A stretch of 64,000 bases of DNA from Ctenosaura bakeri. Taxonomy: Eukaryota; Chordata; Lepidosauria; Squamata; Iguanidae. Each line of letters begins with the position of its first letter. Position 1 is the first letter of the stretch. Location of the stretch: assembly GCA_948474755.1 (NCBI GenBank), contig CAOLHI010000020.1:434001-498000 (forward strand). The letters run 5' to 3'. The notes under the pieces are model-generated. The model did not search any database. It was not told the DNA's origin and was given only the letters and a program-made list of their open reading frames with translations. The position numbers were made by a program, and so were the translations under genes. Shown piece after piece: positions 34,766-46,279 of the stretch.

Positions 34766-36225
34766 TTTCAAAAACAGATGTGGATTTCCAGCCATTTCCA
34801 GTTTGGGGTGTTTCCCCCATTTTCTTGGAATTTTTAGTAGTCTCATGCAGTTCCCCAGGGTTACCAGGCTCAGAACACTAGCCTCTAGTCCCACCACAGT
34901 TACCTTCCTCAGGCTAGATACCATTTGTCTTCTAGTGAACACTAATCAACACATAATATTCATAGCTCAGCACCACAGGATTATCTCATTGTTTGACATA
35001 CATGCAATAATGGACACACAGCATAATCAAAAGGAAGCACCACTTAACTAGCATCTTCTTATCTGAAGGAGACTAATCAACAAATTATTGGTTTATTTAT
35101 TGTAAAAAAATGGATACCCCCCCAAAAAAAATACTATATGAAGAATCATATAATAAAATTAATAATTGTAGTACAACACAATATCATAAAATGAAATTTT
35201 GGACTGCAAAGTTGGGCAATGACAACTTTTTAAATGACAACTTTGTTTAAAAGTCTTTGTATCTATACCCTACATTTCAGACTTCAAAATGGCACTGGCC
35301 AGACAGTATTTTTCTCATATAGACAACAGATATGCTACTTCGGCTCCTCTGAAGAACAGACAGAAATATTTTGCAAAGCTCTGGATTAGAGTTTAAAGTG
35401 TTTAGAGTTAGGCAAAGAAGGAGGATACTTAGCAAAATAGGGATTCAGAGGATTCAAAGTTGGCTGCCCATGGACAGAATAACAACTCAAGTATAGGAGG
35501 GTTGTTCTGTATAGTAAGGGAGCATGTGTGTGCCTCTTTATTTATATACCAATTAAAATAAAGGGGGGAGACAAAAGACATGCTCCCCTCCCCATACATT
35601 TAATAATGACAAGATGATTGAGTGTGTCATTACAAAGCACAATGTGGTAGCTAATGAAACTGGTAATAACTCAGGCTGTGTTTACATTTCAGCAGAGTCT
35701 TTGTCTGTGTCTTCTCTTTAACATAACATTGTCACTAAATATTTTATAAACACATCACTTTTTATTTTAAAAAGTTGGATTTTGCCTGGCATTCAAATAT
35801 TCTTATTACCTCAAATCCAAAAGCACCATATATCCAGAACACCCAGAGAATGTATTGGGCTTTGCTGCTTGGACTAGGAGGGCAACTTCCTATTGTCAGT
35901 CCCAGACAGAGCAGACCAACTGAATCGGCGGAAATTTTGTACATGTTGATTCACCAAACTGAAATTAACCATTAGGACTCAGTGTAGGGACTGCCAGTTG
36001 TGAAAATGACCTTCTGCTATCATGCCTCTAGGGATGGGAAGAATATTCAAAAATATTCTAAATGATGGTTGAAGAACATATTTATCAAGTGTTGAGAAAC
36101 CCTAGGAGAAGAATTCTTGACTAACAAGAAGCTTCACAGTTCAGGACTTATTCTATGCAAAAATCACACATGGTTGTTTTGCACAGAAAATGGCATGTGC
36201 ATGCATGTGCGTGCGCACACGTGTA
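34766..36225. other. No recognised feature
   Basis: AT-rich. Short frames without resemblance to known proteins. A GT/GC alternating run is at 36193-36222. Confidence 0.5.
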
Positions 36226-36455
36226 TTCCTGTGTGCCTTCAACTTGTTATCAATGTCTGGCAATCGTAAGGTGAATCTATCATGTGGTTTTCTTGGCAAG
36301 GTTTGTTCAGAGGGGGTTTGCCAGTTACTTCCTCTGAAGCAGAAAGAATGTGACTTGCCCAAGATCATGCAGTTGCTTTCCATGGGTGAACAGGGATTGA
36401 ATTCTTGTCTCCAGAGTTGTAGTCCAGTAGTTAAACTACTATACTATGCTGGCTA
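36226..36455 (-). repeat. Sauria-type tRNA SINE
   Basis: Read in reverse, TAGTAGTTTAACTACTGGAC (A-box region) and GAGACAAGAATTCAATCCC (B-box region) lead through the body (CAAGTCACATTCTTTCTGCT) to the tail (ACAAGTTGAAGGCACACAGG). Nearly full length but decayed. Confidence 0.7.
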
Positions 36456-36469
36456 CCTCATTGTTATCT

Positions 36470-36735
36470 GCAGCCAAGTTAACTTTGACTTATGGTGACC
36501 CTATGAATGAGAGAACTCCAAGATTCCCCGTTATCAACTACTCTGTTCAAGTGTTGCAAAGTCAGGGCAGTGGCTTCCTTAAGTAAGCCAATCTACCTAT
36601 AAGGCAGTCTTTTTCTGTTCCTACTGCCTTCAAATTTCCCAAGCATTATCATCTTTCCAGTAAGTCATGTTATCTCATGACATGTCCAAGGTCTGACAGC
36701 CTGAATTTAGTCAATTCAAACCCTGGTCTCCAGAG
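36470..36735 (-). mobile_element. Bov-B LINE 3' fragment, minus strand
   Basis: GAACTCCAAGATTCCCCGTT, TCAAGTGTTGCAAAGTCAGG, CTGCCTTCAAATTTCCCAAG, GTTATCTCATGACATGTCCA and the end are the reverse of Bov-B ORF2 C-terminal coding sequence. Stops throughout. Confidence 0.7.
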
Positions 36736-36797
36736 TCACAGGCCATTTCCACACTAGACTGTTATAGTGCTATTAGTCCACTTTCAACATCCTATGG

Positions 36798-38528
36798 CAA
36801 TGGTTCTCAACCTTCCTAATGCCGCGACCTTTTAATACAGTTCCTCATGTTGTGGTGACCCCCAACCATAAAATTATTTTCGTTGCTATTTCATAACTGT
36901 AATTTTGCTACTGTTATGAATCGCAATGTAAATATCTGATATGCAGGATGTATTTTCATTGTTACAAATTGAACATAATTAAAGCATAGTGATTAATCAC
37001 AAAAACAATATGTAATTATATATTGTGAAATATTTATTTCTAATTACATCTCAGGGGACTACACAAGCTTCTTGTGTGTGCCTTCAAGTTGTTCCTGGCT
37101 TATGTTGACCCTAAGGTGGGCCTACCATTGGGTAAGAGGTTAGGTGGATGGGCAAATGAGAAGAGGGCAAGTAACTGCAATGCAAAATTCAAGCAAGAAG
37201 TTTCCAAAAGTAGGCTGGAAAGAGAGAGAGAGAGAAGACTGCCCATCTCCTAGAAAAAGGAGGTCTCCCCCTTGTTCTTAAATAAACTCCTCTTACAGGC
37301 CCGGCCAGGAATCCCTGGGGTAGCATGACAAGCTGCCCGCCTCCGCCAAAGGGGCTGAGACCCATGCCAGGCTGCCGCCCAGCCCGCCCGCCGAACCCCG
37401 TGGAGTGCTGGGCTGCCTGGAAGCTGCTCCAACCCGCAGCTCTCTTTCCCAGCAGATGGATGCTTCCGCCCCACGCCCCACACAAGGCCTCTGTCAAAAC
37501 ACCTCCCCCCTCCTTCAACCCACTGCCTCTGCCCCCCTCCCCGCCCAATGCCCGTGCGAACGGCACCCGATCAGGGTGTTTTTGCAGCTCTCCGCCCCCC
37601 CTTCCAAGTCAGTGACACCGGTGACAAAATGGCAGCCCTGGAAGCTGGCAGTCATGCTCGGCGCGCACGCAGGGGCAGGGGTGAGGGAGGGGGCCCAGGA
37701 GCTCAGAGCCCTCCCCAACGCTGCTGCTCCCCCCACGCTCCTGAGATAGCAAACCCAGTGCAAGGGTGGGTGGCGCGTCTCCTTCTGCCTCTCCGCCACT
37801 CGCCCAAAGCACGGGCGGGAAAAGCAACGCAAGTTACCTGCAGCGAACAGTGCTGCAGGCACCGAGAACTGGGAGGGAGGGAGGGAGGGGGCGAGCCCGG
37901 CAAGAGGTGGTGCCAACCTGGCTCTCCCCTCTCTGCGCAAAGTGCAATCCCTCCTCCCGTTGCAGGGTACCCGGAGCTTCCCCGCTCGCCCACGGCCCCA
38001 TTCCTGCTGCAGGGCCTCGCTCCAGGCGCAGGCTTGGCCACCCTCCTTTCCTACCCAGCACTTGCTCGTTCGCCTTGGCAGCTCCATGGGGGGAGGAAAA
38101 GATGGTGCCGTGTCCTACTTCAGAGCCCGCCTGTCCTCAGCTGCCATGCCGATGAGCAAGAGGAGAAGGCTGCCCAAGCGAGAAAGGCCGCTGGCAGGGC
38201 GGCGGTGAGGAGGAGGGGGTGGCTCTCCTCCAACGGCGCAACCCGCTCCCTGCCCGGAGCAACAGCTGCCTCCTCTCCCCTCCTCCCAGCGCGAGCTCTC
38301 AGAAACAGCCCTCCCATTGGCTGTGAGGCCGCCAAATAACACCGGGGGCTGGCTTTTGGCAGGAGGATCAGTGACTTTGTTTCAAAAGGGGGCGGGACAG
38401 GATAGAGGAGTGGTGTCTTGGTTCCTAAGGCCATCAGAAATATGTGTTTTCCAATGGTCATAGGCGAGCCCTGTGAAAGGGTCGTTCGACTCCCAAAGGG
38501 GTCGCGACCCACAGGTTGAGAACCGCTG
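36798..38528. mobile_element. SPIN-like hAT element copy 2 with GC-rich cargo
   Basis: 1731 bp, ends CAATGGTTCTCAACC and GGTTGAGAACCGCTG, with a perfect 8-bp duplication TCCTATGG at 36790-36797 and 38529-38536 inside MITE-A. The left arm extends to about 37058, including TGATATGCAGGATGTATTTT and CACAAAAACAATATGTAATT, which I recall from SPIN. The right arm (38424-38528) matches copy 1 closely. Between them, 37060-37130 is a SINE-tail scrap and about 37190-38400 is strongly GC- and CpG-rich, with open frames on both strands and no hAT transposase motif. The family is known for horizontal transfer among tetrapods. Confidence 0.88.
37190..38400. other. CpG-rich cargo of SPIN copy 2
   Basis: Frames of 263 (plus) and 190 (minus) codons overlap here, rich in Pro, Arg, Ala and Gly, as expected from GC-rich non-coding DNA. 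One detail stands out: a well-placed start, GACAAAATGGCAGCCCTGG (ATG at 37629), runs open into GGGGCAGGG followed by GTGAGG at 37681, which has the form of a 5' splice donor. It could be a captured CpG-island first exon. No protein family was recognised. Confidence 0.4.
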
Positions 38529-38571
38529 TCCTATGGAATCCTGGAGTTTGCAGTTTAGGGAGGGGCCTCAA

Positions 38572-40811
38572 AGGTCTCAAACTGTAAATAGTCTTCAAAG
38601 CCTTCAATTTTTGAAGATTTTCTCACAGTGAGAAGAACATTTCTAAAATTATCCATTGCTCCCTTCAAGAAGAAAGTTAGTGATGAGTTGCATCTCTACT
38701 CTTCCATTTCCAGTCTGCCACTGCTATTCTATTCAGAGTCTGGCCCTCAGCTTGGAAATTTCCTTTTTGGGACCTACAACTTCCAGGTCCATGTTGAATT
38801 AGGGACTGTGTGACACATTTATTTTATATCTTCCTATGTTTGGCCCTGAGCAGTGTTTAGAAAAGGACAAAAACTCCCAGAATGCCCAAGTCAGCATGAC
38901 TGGGAACTGCAGTACCAAAAAAAAAAGAGGGGGAACCCTTCCAAGCATTAGTCTTGCCCAAGGCTCAGCATGCCCAGACCACTTGCAAGTGCAGGGGCAA
39001 TTCTTTAAGGAAGACTGAAGTCCCTTTTCAAAAGTTAGTGACTGCAAATTACCTCCCATGCCATCCCAGAGAACTCACATACACCTTTCCAATTCCTTGA
39101 TGGCTTCCATTTTATTAAATGCTTAATATGACACCACAAGTCACCAAGTTCAAGGAGGAGGCACATAATGATTTGCTTTAGTAACACAGAATGAATTTTC
39201 ATTGCTATCAATCAGACACTGCATTTCCCAATGTCATCATTATGAAATCTGACAATCTTTTTGGCTCTGTGCCCTACAGTAAAGCAACAATATTTCACTC
39301 TCATGTGAGATAATAATTTCAAATTGCACTTGAAACTATTGGGATGCAAATCTATTCCTCTAAGAAAAAACTAACAAGACCTCTCTGAATGCTTTTAGAA
39401 ACAAAACAAGAGAGACTTTGGACATGATTTATTCAGTGGCATAGCTAGAGCTTTTGCAGCCCGGGGTGGTCCCTGAGTTTGCCACCCCTCTCAGTATACA
39501 TCAAAAATACCACAAAAAGTCAAAATGACGTATAGATAAATAAATTAAAACACATGGGAAGGTTCAGAGACTTGTCCTTTCTACATTTCATCCTTCCAGT
39601 CCAGAAATCCCAAACTAAGCCAAGCATCTCTATCTAATTCTGGAAGATGATGGAGAAAACGTGTATTTGTAAGTGTATTTCTAACTTCAGCTTTGGCAAA
39701 AACCCTCACACAAAGTAATGTACTATCATCATCATCATCATCATCATCACCTATGACTCTAGTTATTACCATAAAAGCTAAATTAGCACACATTGGTATG
39801 TCGAATTTGGAGAAAGAGAAAGATAGCACTGCAATCCTCTGCAGACTTACACATAAATCCAATTAGATCCAACTTGGGTAGACATACCAAGTGCAATTAA
39901 TTCAATCTGCCTACTTGAGTTGGGACTACCAGTTAGAGCTAGGTCTCATGTGGAAGTAAAACTCATTGCATTCTGTGAGATTTCCAAACTAATAGGCACA
40001 GGGGAAGAAGCAGCATCAAAAACGTATTTCCTGGGGAAACCTGAGAAGTCGAGGATGGGAGTAAAGTAAAAATGTTCAAAAATCTTAGAAAAGTGTTCTC
40101 ATAAAAGACGACAGTGATTTACTACATCAGTAGCCCCATTCCATACACACATGCAGCTCAACGTGGCCACCAGAGACCAGTCTGTTCATCTCATTTTTCT
40201 CATTACAAGAGTCCATTTCTGCTCTTATATTACAATTACCTGCATGCAGGAGAAAGCAACAGTAAAAATAGAGTGCCCTGCAGCAACTAAGCCCCCAATC
40301 CTAAACATATTATTCAAGAGGTAATTTCCATTAAACAGACCTGGGCTTACTTTTGAGCAAGCAAAGAAGCAAAAGATTCATCTATAAACTATTGTTGTGA
40401 CAAGACAGCCCAATTTTATACAAGGTAGACGGGAGTAAATTTCATTAAATCCAGAGGAATGTGCTTCTCAGTAGCCATTGAACTGTAATGCACACCCTGA
40501 AAACATGGGGCTGGAGAACAGCTTACAAAACATTAAAACTCTTTCTTAAAGAATTTTTTAAAAAGTATAAATTGAATTGCCAAATCCATATTGTGGGATT
40601 ACCTCTGTAAAGCCACCAAAAAAGCACTAAATCTCTATGCAAGCTTTCAGAACAACAGACCACTTCATAAGGCATAGACATTTAAAAGTAGGCAAGGGAG
40701 GAGGTGAGGATTTTGGAAACATGTAGTCTGCAAACCTTGTAGTCTGCAAACCTGTTGGTTTGGAAATGGAGGAAAAAATAGCAAACTATCAGATTAGGCA
40801 CCACAGACTGT
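38572..40811. other. Mostly unrecognised; scraps and one microsatellite
   Basis: Foldback scraps at 38865-38925, 39850-39990 and 40287-40490. An (ATC)n run lies at 39724-39750. No gene. Confidence 0.45.
39724..39750. repeat. (ATC)n microsatellite
   Basis: Nine ATC units. Confidence 0.9.
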
Positions 40812-40899
40812 GGCCATTTCTGCACTAGACTATTATAGTGCTATGATTCCACTTTCAGCCTCCTATGAAATCCTGGGGTTTGCAGTTTCAGGAGGGGCC
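40812..40899. mobile_element. MITE-A half element (left half)
   Basis: GGCCATTTCTGCACTAGACT through GGTTTGCAGTTTCAGGAGGGGCC, stopping exactly at the central GGGGCC. No right half and no clear duplication. Confidence 0.75.
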
Positions 40900-42177
40900 A
40901 AGTGGTCTATGTTTAAAAGGTAAAATGGACACTCTTTGGGAAATGTGTGTAGCAACAAACACAACTGATATTGAATTTAATGATATTAAATTGCAGAAGC
41001 CCTTCTCTGCCTAAGCCTCTGATCTTGTGCTTTTGCAGGGGAAGAGGGGCAGAAGGAAAGAAAAGCCCAAGGTGAAACAGTTGAAAGAGATGACACCAGG
41101 ATAAAATTCCGCAGCCTACAGTCCCCTTTTTCTCTCAGTCGTGCCACATATCCCTCAAGACCTTTTTATATTGACTTCTTCTGCAACAACTGAGCGAACA
41201 AGGCTAACAGGCTGAACAGAGAGCAACTCTTTCAGGTGAGGAGAACATACTTCAGACCTGCTCAGAAGAAAGGGGGTGGGGATGGCAATTTATTCAGACT
41301 TCTGACAGCTCCAAGGGCAGGGCTTTTTTGTAGGGAAATGATGCCGGGGAGGGAAAAACGCCTTTTGTCTTTTGTGATAGAAATTAAGGCTCTTCCTGCA
41401 AATATGCCAACCCTCCTTGTCATTCACATGTTCTCTCAACACACTTCTTTATTTCTCCAGTCTCCCCTTCCCCTTTCCAGTTCCCACAACCTGGAAACCG
41501 TTACTCATCAACCCCCACCAGTGCTCACCACGTTGCTCCAGGCTTCATGAAGATGACCTAGACACAGAAAGGCAAACAAAAAGATCTCATGAGGCAAAGC
41601 CACCACTTCCACTTCTCAAACGTCCTTTGTCGTCCCAGTGGTGCCCCCACAAAAGTGCCACCCAGGGCAAACCACCCTTCCACCCACCTCCCAGCTATGC
41701 CACTGGATTGATCAGAGTTTCTAGTTCATTTAACTGTTCATTTCCTTCTTAAAGCTCTAGATTCTTATCTTCATTTTATGAAACCCCAGCAACAGAATAA
41801 ATTAAAATTAAAAAACCACTATCGTCATTAGGGGAAGAAGTGCCTCTGGGTGGTATGTAATACCCGACATTTCCACCCCACCACTGAGTGTGGCTGCAGT
41901 CCAGGTGTGGCTGCGAGGCAGTTTGACAACTTCTGCTCTCCCTTCTGATGGTTCTTGATCTTTACATTAATCTTGGACTAGACAGTCCTTCAAAGAGAGG
42001 ACAATTTGAACCAGAAGACTCTCCCACAAGTTGTCTTTAAATCAAAGAGCATGATCTAGAAAGCAGGCTGCTCTGGGTACTCAGCCATTCCACCCATAAC
42101 CCAATAGGAGGATGAGTAAAGGGCTCATTATCCTCATTAGGAGGAGGGGTGTATGTTGGATGATGTCTTGTTGTTTG
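40900..42177. other. No recognised feature
   Basis: Contains frames of 104 and 111 codons (41236-41752) without recognisable domains. Confidence 0.45.
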
Positions 42178-42556
42178 GTGTCTTCCACCCTACACAGTTG
42201 TAGTACTTTGACATCACTTTAACAGCTATCCTATGGCACCCTAGGATTTGTAGTTTGGTGAGGCATTAGAACTCTCTGGCCAAAAATATTAAATACTTCA
42301 TAAAACTGCAAATCCCAGAATCACACAGGATAGAGGCATGACCATTAAGGTGGTACCAAAGTGTTGTAATTGTGCAATATGAAAGAGATCTATGTGGAAT
42401 CCTGCAGGTTGTAGTTTGGTAAGACCCTAGGACTCTCTGGCTGAGAATTCTAAATGCCCCTCCCTAAGCAGCAAGTCTTTGAATTACACAGGTTGGGACC
42501 ATGGCAGTTAAAGAGGAATCACATTGCTATAATTGTGTAGTATGAAAGGGCCCTGG
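42178..42556. mobile_element. MITE-B, one full and one partial copy
   Basis: 42181-42388 has a foldback with CTACACAGTTGTAGTACTTT and AAGTGTTGTAATTGTGCAAT arms and TGGCACCCTAGGATTTGTAG as inner arm. 42389-42556 repeats most of it, from GTGGAATCCTGCAGGTTGTA to CACATTGCTATAATTGTGTA. It shares the GGAATCCTGGG...TTGTAGTTTGGTGAG core with MITE-A but has different outer arms, so the two families are probably related. Confidence 0.6.
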
Positions 42557-42707
42557 TCAGAGAAGGAAACGTAAGACAAAAGGCCAAGTAAAAGGATAAC
42601 ACCTTCAGTTCCCACTATGACAGTACCTTCAGAACCAAAACCTGCCCCAGGTGACATAAGGGAGAGGATAGATATAGCTCATGGATTGTGTGTCAAACCC
42701 TCTTTTT

Positions 42708-42888
42708 GGCCATTTCTGCACTACACCATTATAATGCTATTATTCCACTTTCAAAATCCTATGGAATCCTGGGGTTTGCAGTTTAGGGAGGAGCATTTAG
42801 AGGGCCTTGGTAAACTACAAACCCCAGAATTCCACAGGATGTTGAAAGTGGAATAATAGCACTCTAACAGTCTAGTGAGGAAATGGCC
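42708..42888. mobile_element. MITE-A copy, full length
   Basis: 181 bp from GGCCATTTCTGCACTACACC to GTCTAGTGAGGAAATGGCC, folding symmetrically around GGAGCATTTAGAGGGCCTTG. Flanking triplets (TTT, TAT) do not match. Confidence 0.85.
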
Positions 42889-43774
42889 TATATAACTTCT
42901 CCAAACTCACAGTAGTAACTAATAAGTAATTAGTTTTAGCCATTAAAGGATGACTTTTTTAAAAAATCTACTACTATAAAAGTAATGGGGGCAAGGAAGA
43001 GACAGAGAGCAAAGCAATATCATTCATATTCATGAACACACACAGAGAGTAATAAAAATTTCTTATTCAACTTTTTCAATCTCATTCTGAGATTTTGCTT
43101 TTGGGGGGCTGCTTCCTTGGCATTCAAAATATGACAATGGTTGCCAAAGTCAATTGAATATTATTGAGAACAGCAACAAGAAAATGCCAATCCTTTAGAC
43201 CAAGACATCTGCTATTTACTCTGCATAACACTTGACTTTCAAGGTCAGAACTGGTTTCTGCTGCAAAGGGGGAATTGGAGGGTGATAACTGGGGTCAGAA
43301 ATGCAGCCAAGGAAAGGGGGCACTTCACACTTTCCTGTCCCCTCCATCCATCATACTCTTCTGAAGTATCCACTCTCCCCCACTATAAACAGAATTCTTG
43401 AGCTCCCTTGATGTAAAGCTCCCATAACTTTCTTTTATACATGGTGTTCATTTATTTAAAGAAGTTCAGGGCATGTATTTAAGTGCTTCTGAACTGTTCT
43501 GGCTGAATTTATATATTTTTGATACTACCTATTTATAGACATCAAAACATACACAGAAACATTTGGACTTGTTGACGAGGTTTACAGAGATTCCTGTTAG
43601 TTCTGAGGAAACCACATTTTCATTCCCATGAACATGTCTCCCCTCACTCCTCACACTCAATGTTGTTGGAATGTTCCTTAGATTTTTTTAAAAAAGGATG
43701 AACCTAATTGAAAGTAATATGGGCATGAAAACATACTGAATCCAAATTCAGTAGGATTCATATAGAGGTAAACT
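42889..43774. other. No recognised feature
   Basis: AT-rich. No gene or repeat recognised. Confidence 0.5.
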
Positions 43775-43970
43775 GTATGCTTTCAAGCGGCCAGTTGACT
43801 TCATGACAAGGCCGGTTGGCCCCTCCCAAAACTGCAAACCCCAGGATTCCATAGGATGTTGAAAGTGGAATAATCGCGCTGTAAGAAAAATGGCCTAGTT
43901 CTGACCTTGCTTAGCTTCCAAGATCAGACAATACCTGGTGCTTTGAAGGTATTTAGACCAGCTGAGTAGG
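43775..43970 (-). repeat. 5S-headed SINE split by a MITE-A half
   Basis: The tail is at 43779-43817. The 5S promoter half lies at 43898-43965, TCTGACCTTGCTTAGCTTCC and AAGATCAGACAATACCTGGT, read in reverse. The MITE half sits between. Confidence 0.7.
43818..43895. mobile_element. MITE-A half element (right half)
   Basis: It starts at the central GGCCCCTCCCAAAACTGCAA and runs to GCTGTAAGAAAAATGGCC. It is the mirror of the left-only halves at 36741 and 40812. Confidence 0.75.
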
Positions 43971-44114
43971 CCACTGAAGAAGGGGGATATTGGTGGGGGG
44001 ATATTTTGAACACATATTTTTAAATTAGGTGATTTCTAACAAAATTCTGATTACACATAGGTCAACATATTTTTTAAAAAAGAAAAGTTCTACAAATGCA
44101 TAAATAGCTAGATT

Positions 44115-44260
44115 GGGACTAAGGTGATGGTCTAGTCTGGTCCCCACTGAGTGAAGGAATTTAGGCTGATCTGTCTCACAAGCTTGTTGTGATAAAAAAT
44201 GGAGGGAGAGACCTATATGTGCTACTTTGAGTTCACACTAATCAGTAGTAAACAAATATT
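44115..44260 (+). repeat. tRNA SINE tail fragment
   Basis: CTGTCTCACAAGCTTGTTGT and ATGTGCTACTTTGAGTTCAC match the tail of the 34105-34315 SINE. Head missing. Confidence 0.5.
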
Positions 44261-45529
44261 GATCAAATGCTCGATTTATTAAATTTATAAAAACCACAGA
44301 AACCACATGTTGGTGGTAACACAAATAGCTGCAGTGAAATTGGAGGGTGTGGGGAGAATAGCTGTTATAACTGAAATAGCCTAAACACACACACACACAC
44401 AATCCCACAATTTCTAACTGAAGTAGAATAGCAAACGATGCCTCCAACTATGTTAAGATGCCTAGTACCCAAAGCCAAGCAAGGTATTTTGGCATAAGAG
44501 ACATAATATCATTGAAGTACCTTCCCCAAACTCTTGCAGTACAGAGGCAACCAAAACAAATCAAATAGCAAAGAATTTGTTGTCATTTCATATTGACACA
44601 CATTTTTCTTTTTGGAAGCAAACAAAAAGGTTATCTCAAAATTGCTTTAGAGTGAATTTTTTGTGTGTGTCTGTTTTTGTTGTTGTTTTGTTTTTGCCAT
44701 TCACAGATAATCATACACATTTACTGCAGTTGTGCTATATATTCATATATATTTGCTATCATGTCTTGTTTTTTTTCTTGGAAACACAGGCCATGTCTGG
44801 ACTATTTGAGAAATGCAAATGGTGTCATTACTAGGAAAAGCCTTTCTCTGCTGCCAAATTCCCTCCTGAGCAACTAATTATTGGCAGCTAGAAGCTCCAG
44901 CAGCTCCAGAAGGCCATGTGGATTGTCTTTGGCATTTGGGGGGAAATGATTAGACCTCTCACTTCTCCCTGCAGCACCGTAATCCAAATCCTAGGAAGAG
45001 AGGAGACATGACTGCTTTTCAGAAGAAAAAAATTGTACCAAATGTTCCACTCCAGTCATGTCTGCTTGGGCCTAGTGTCTCTTGTTACAAACCTTGCAGA
45101 TATTCATTTTCAGAGTGTCCCACCACTTGGAGATGTGGGGTGGCTTGACTGCGGCAGCCCCCCACCCCAAAAAATATGAAAGCAGGTGTGGTTTGCATAA
45201 GCCAATGTATATGCATAGATGAAATCACTACTGTTTAAATAGAAACATAACATTATTTAGCATCATTATTATTTATTTAATCAATTTCTACACCACTATC
45301 CATATTTAACATTTGTATCTCACAGTGAAATGCAGTTAACCATATATACCTCACTATGGTGGGGAAGATTCTGACTAGGTGACTTGTATGGCTGCTACAA
45401 CTGCTCTCCCAAGGCTGATAATTCTTAATGGGCAACCTCAAGGAGCCTAGCACTCTCCCTTCTGCTTGCTCCTGCTGTTTAAAACAAAGGCAGGAGCAAG
45501 AAGAAAAACTGGAAAGCACATGTCTGAAT
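44261..45529. other. No recognised feature
   Basis: A short (CA)n run lies at 44385-44401. No gene. Confidence 0.5.
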
Positions 45530-45706
45530 CAGCAAAGAAGAAGAAGACTAAGTTCCACGTGGTTGTAGATGGAATAAATTCTATTCTTTAAAAAAGCCCA
45601 ACATGTTTTGGCCAACACGTTTTGGCCTGTTTTGGCATTGGGCTTTTTCAAAGAATAAAATTTATTCTATCTATAAGCATGTGGATCTCCTTCTCCTTTG
45701 CTGTTT
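45530..45706. repeat. Foldback element with AAGCCCAACATGTTTTGGCC core
   Basis: The left arm runs from AGCAAAGAAGAAGAAGAC through CCACGTGGTTGTAGATGG and ATTCTATTCTTTAAAAAAGC. The right arm gives the reverse order, GGGCTTTTTCAAAGAATAAA to CATGTGGATCTCCTTCTCC and TTTGCTG. A short direct repeat, GCTGTTTAAAACAAAGGC, occurs just outside at about 45474 and 45702. Family not recognised. Confidence 0.7.
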
Positions 45707-45835
45707 AAAACAAAGGCCTAAATCCAATTTTTAGTACCAACTGGAGCAGTTCCATTGTATCAGACAAATTTGCCTGTGTCTTGACGCACCATATCCTAGG
45801 ATTCATCAACAGCTCAAAAACACTATGGTCCTTAT

Positions 45836-46046
45836 CATACTACACTTTTATAGTGCTATATTCCACTTTAACTGTCATGGTAACATCCTGTGGAATTCTG
45901 GGCTCTGTAGTTTATTGAGGCCCAAGTGCTCTCTGATTGAATGTTCTGAATGCTTTCCCTACACTGCAATCCCAGGATTCCATAAGAAGTTGCCATGACA
46001 GTTATTGTGGAATAATAGTGCCATAACAGTATAGTGTGAATACCCA
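45836..46046. mobile_element. MITE-B copy
   Basis: Arms CATACTACACTTTTATAGTG and GTGCCATAACAGTATAGTGT, inner ACTGTCATGGTAACATCCTG paired with AGAAGTTGCCATGACAGTTA. Same core as MITE-A. Confidence 0.65.
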
Positions 46047-46075
46047 TATGTGTCTCTCTATTCAAGCTTATCTGA

Positions 46076-46276
46076 GGCCATATCCACCCTACACTGTTAC
46101 AGTACTATTATTCCACTTTCAACATCCTATGGAATCCTGGGTTTGCAGTTTAGGGAGGGGCCTTTAGAATTCTCAGCCAGAGAGCTCTTTGGCCTCAGTA
46201 AACTACAAATCTCAGAATTCCACAGGATGTTGAAAATGGAATTATAGCTGTATAACAGTGTAGTGCAAAAGTGCCC
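46076..46276. mobile_element. MITE-A copy, full length
   Basis: 201 bp, GGCCATATCCACCCTACACT to AGTGTAGTGCAAAAGTGCCC, flanked by TGA at 46073-46075 and 46277-46279. Confidence 0.88.
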
Positions 46277-46279
46277 TGA

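Larger units (their letters stand above)
36741..38571. mobile_element. MITE-A copy 4, left half, split by SPIN copy 2
   Basis: 36741-36797 begins GGCCATTTCCACACTAGACT. The sequence resumes after the SPIN insertion at 38529-38571 and stops at the central GGGAGGGGCC. Right half absent. Confidence 0.8.

Noticed and set aside
37548..38339. 263- and 190-codon overlapping frames in SPIN copy 2
   Set aside because: Both strands are open because the DNA is GC-rich. Neither shows a domain, so neither is called a gene.
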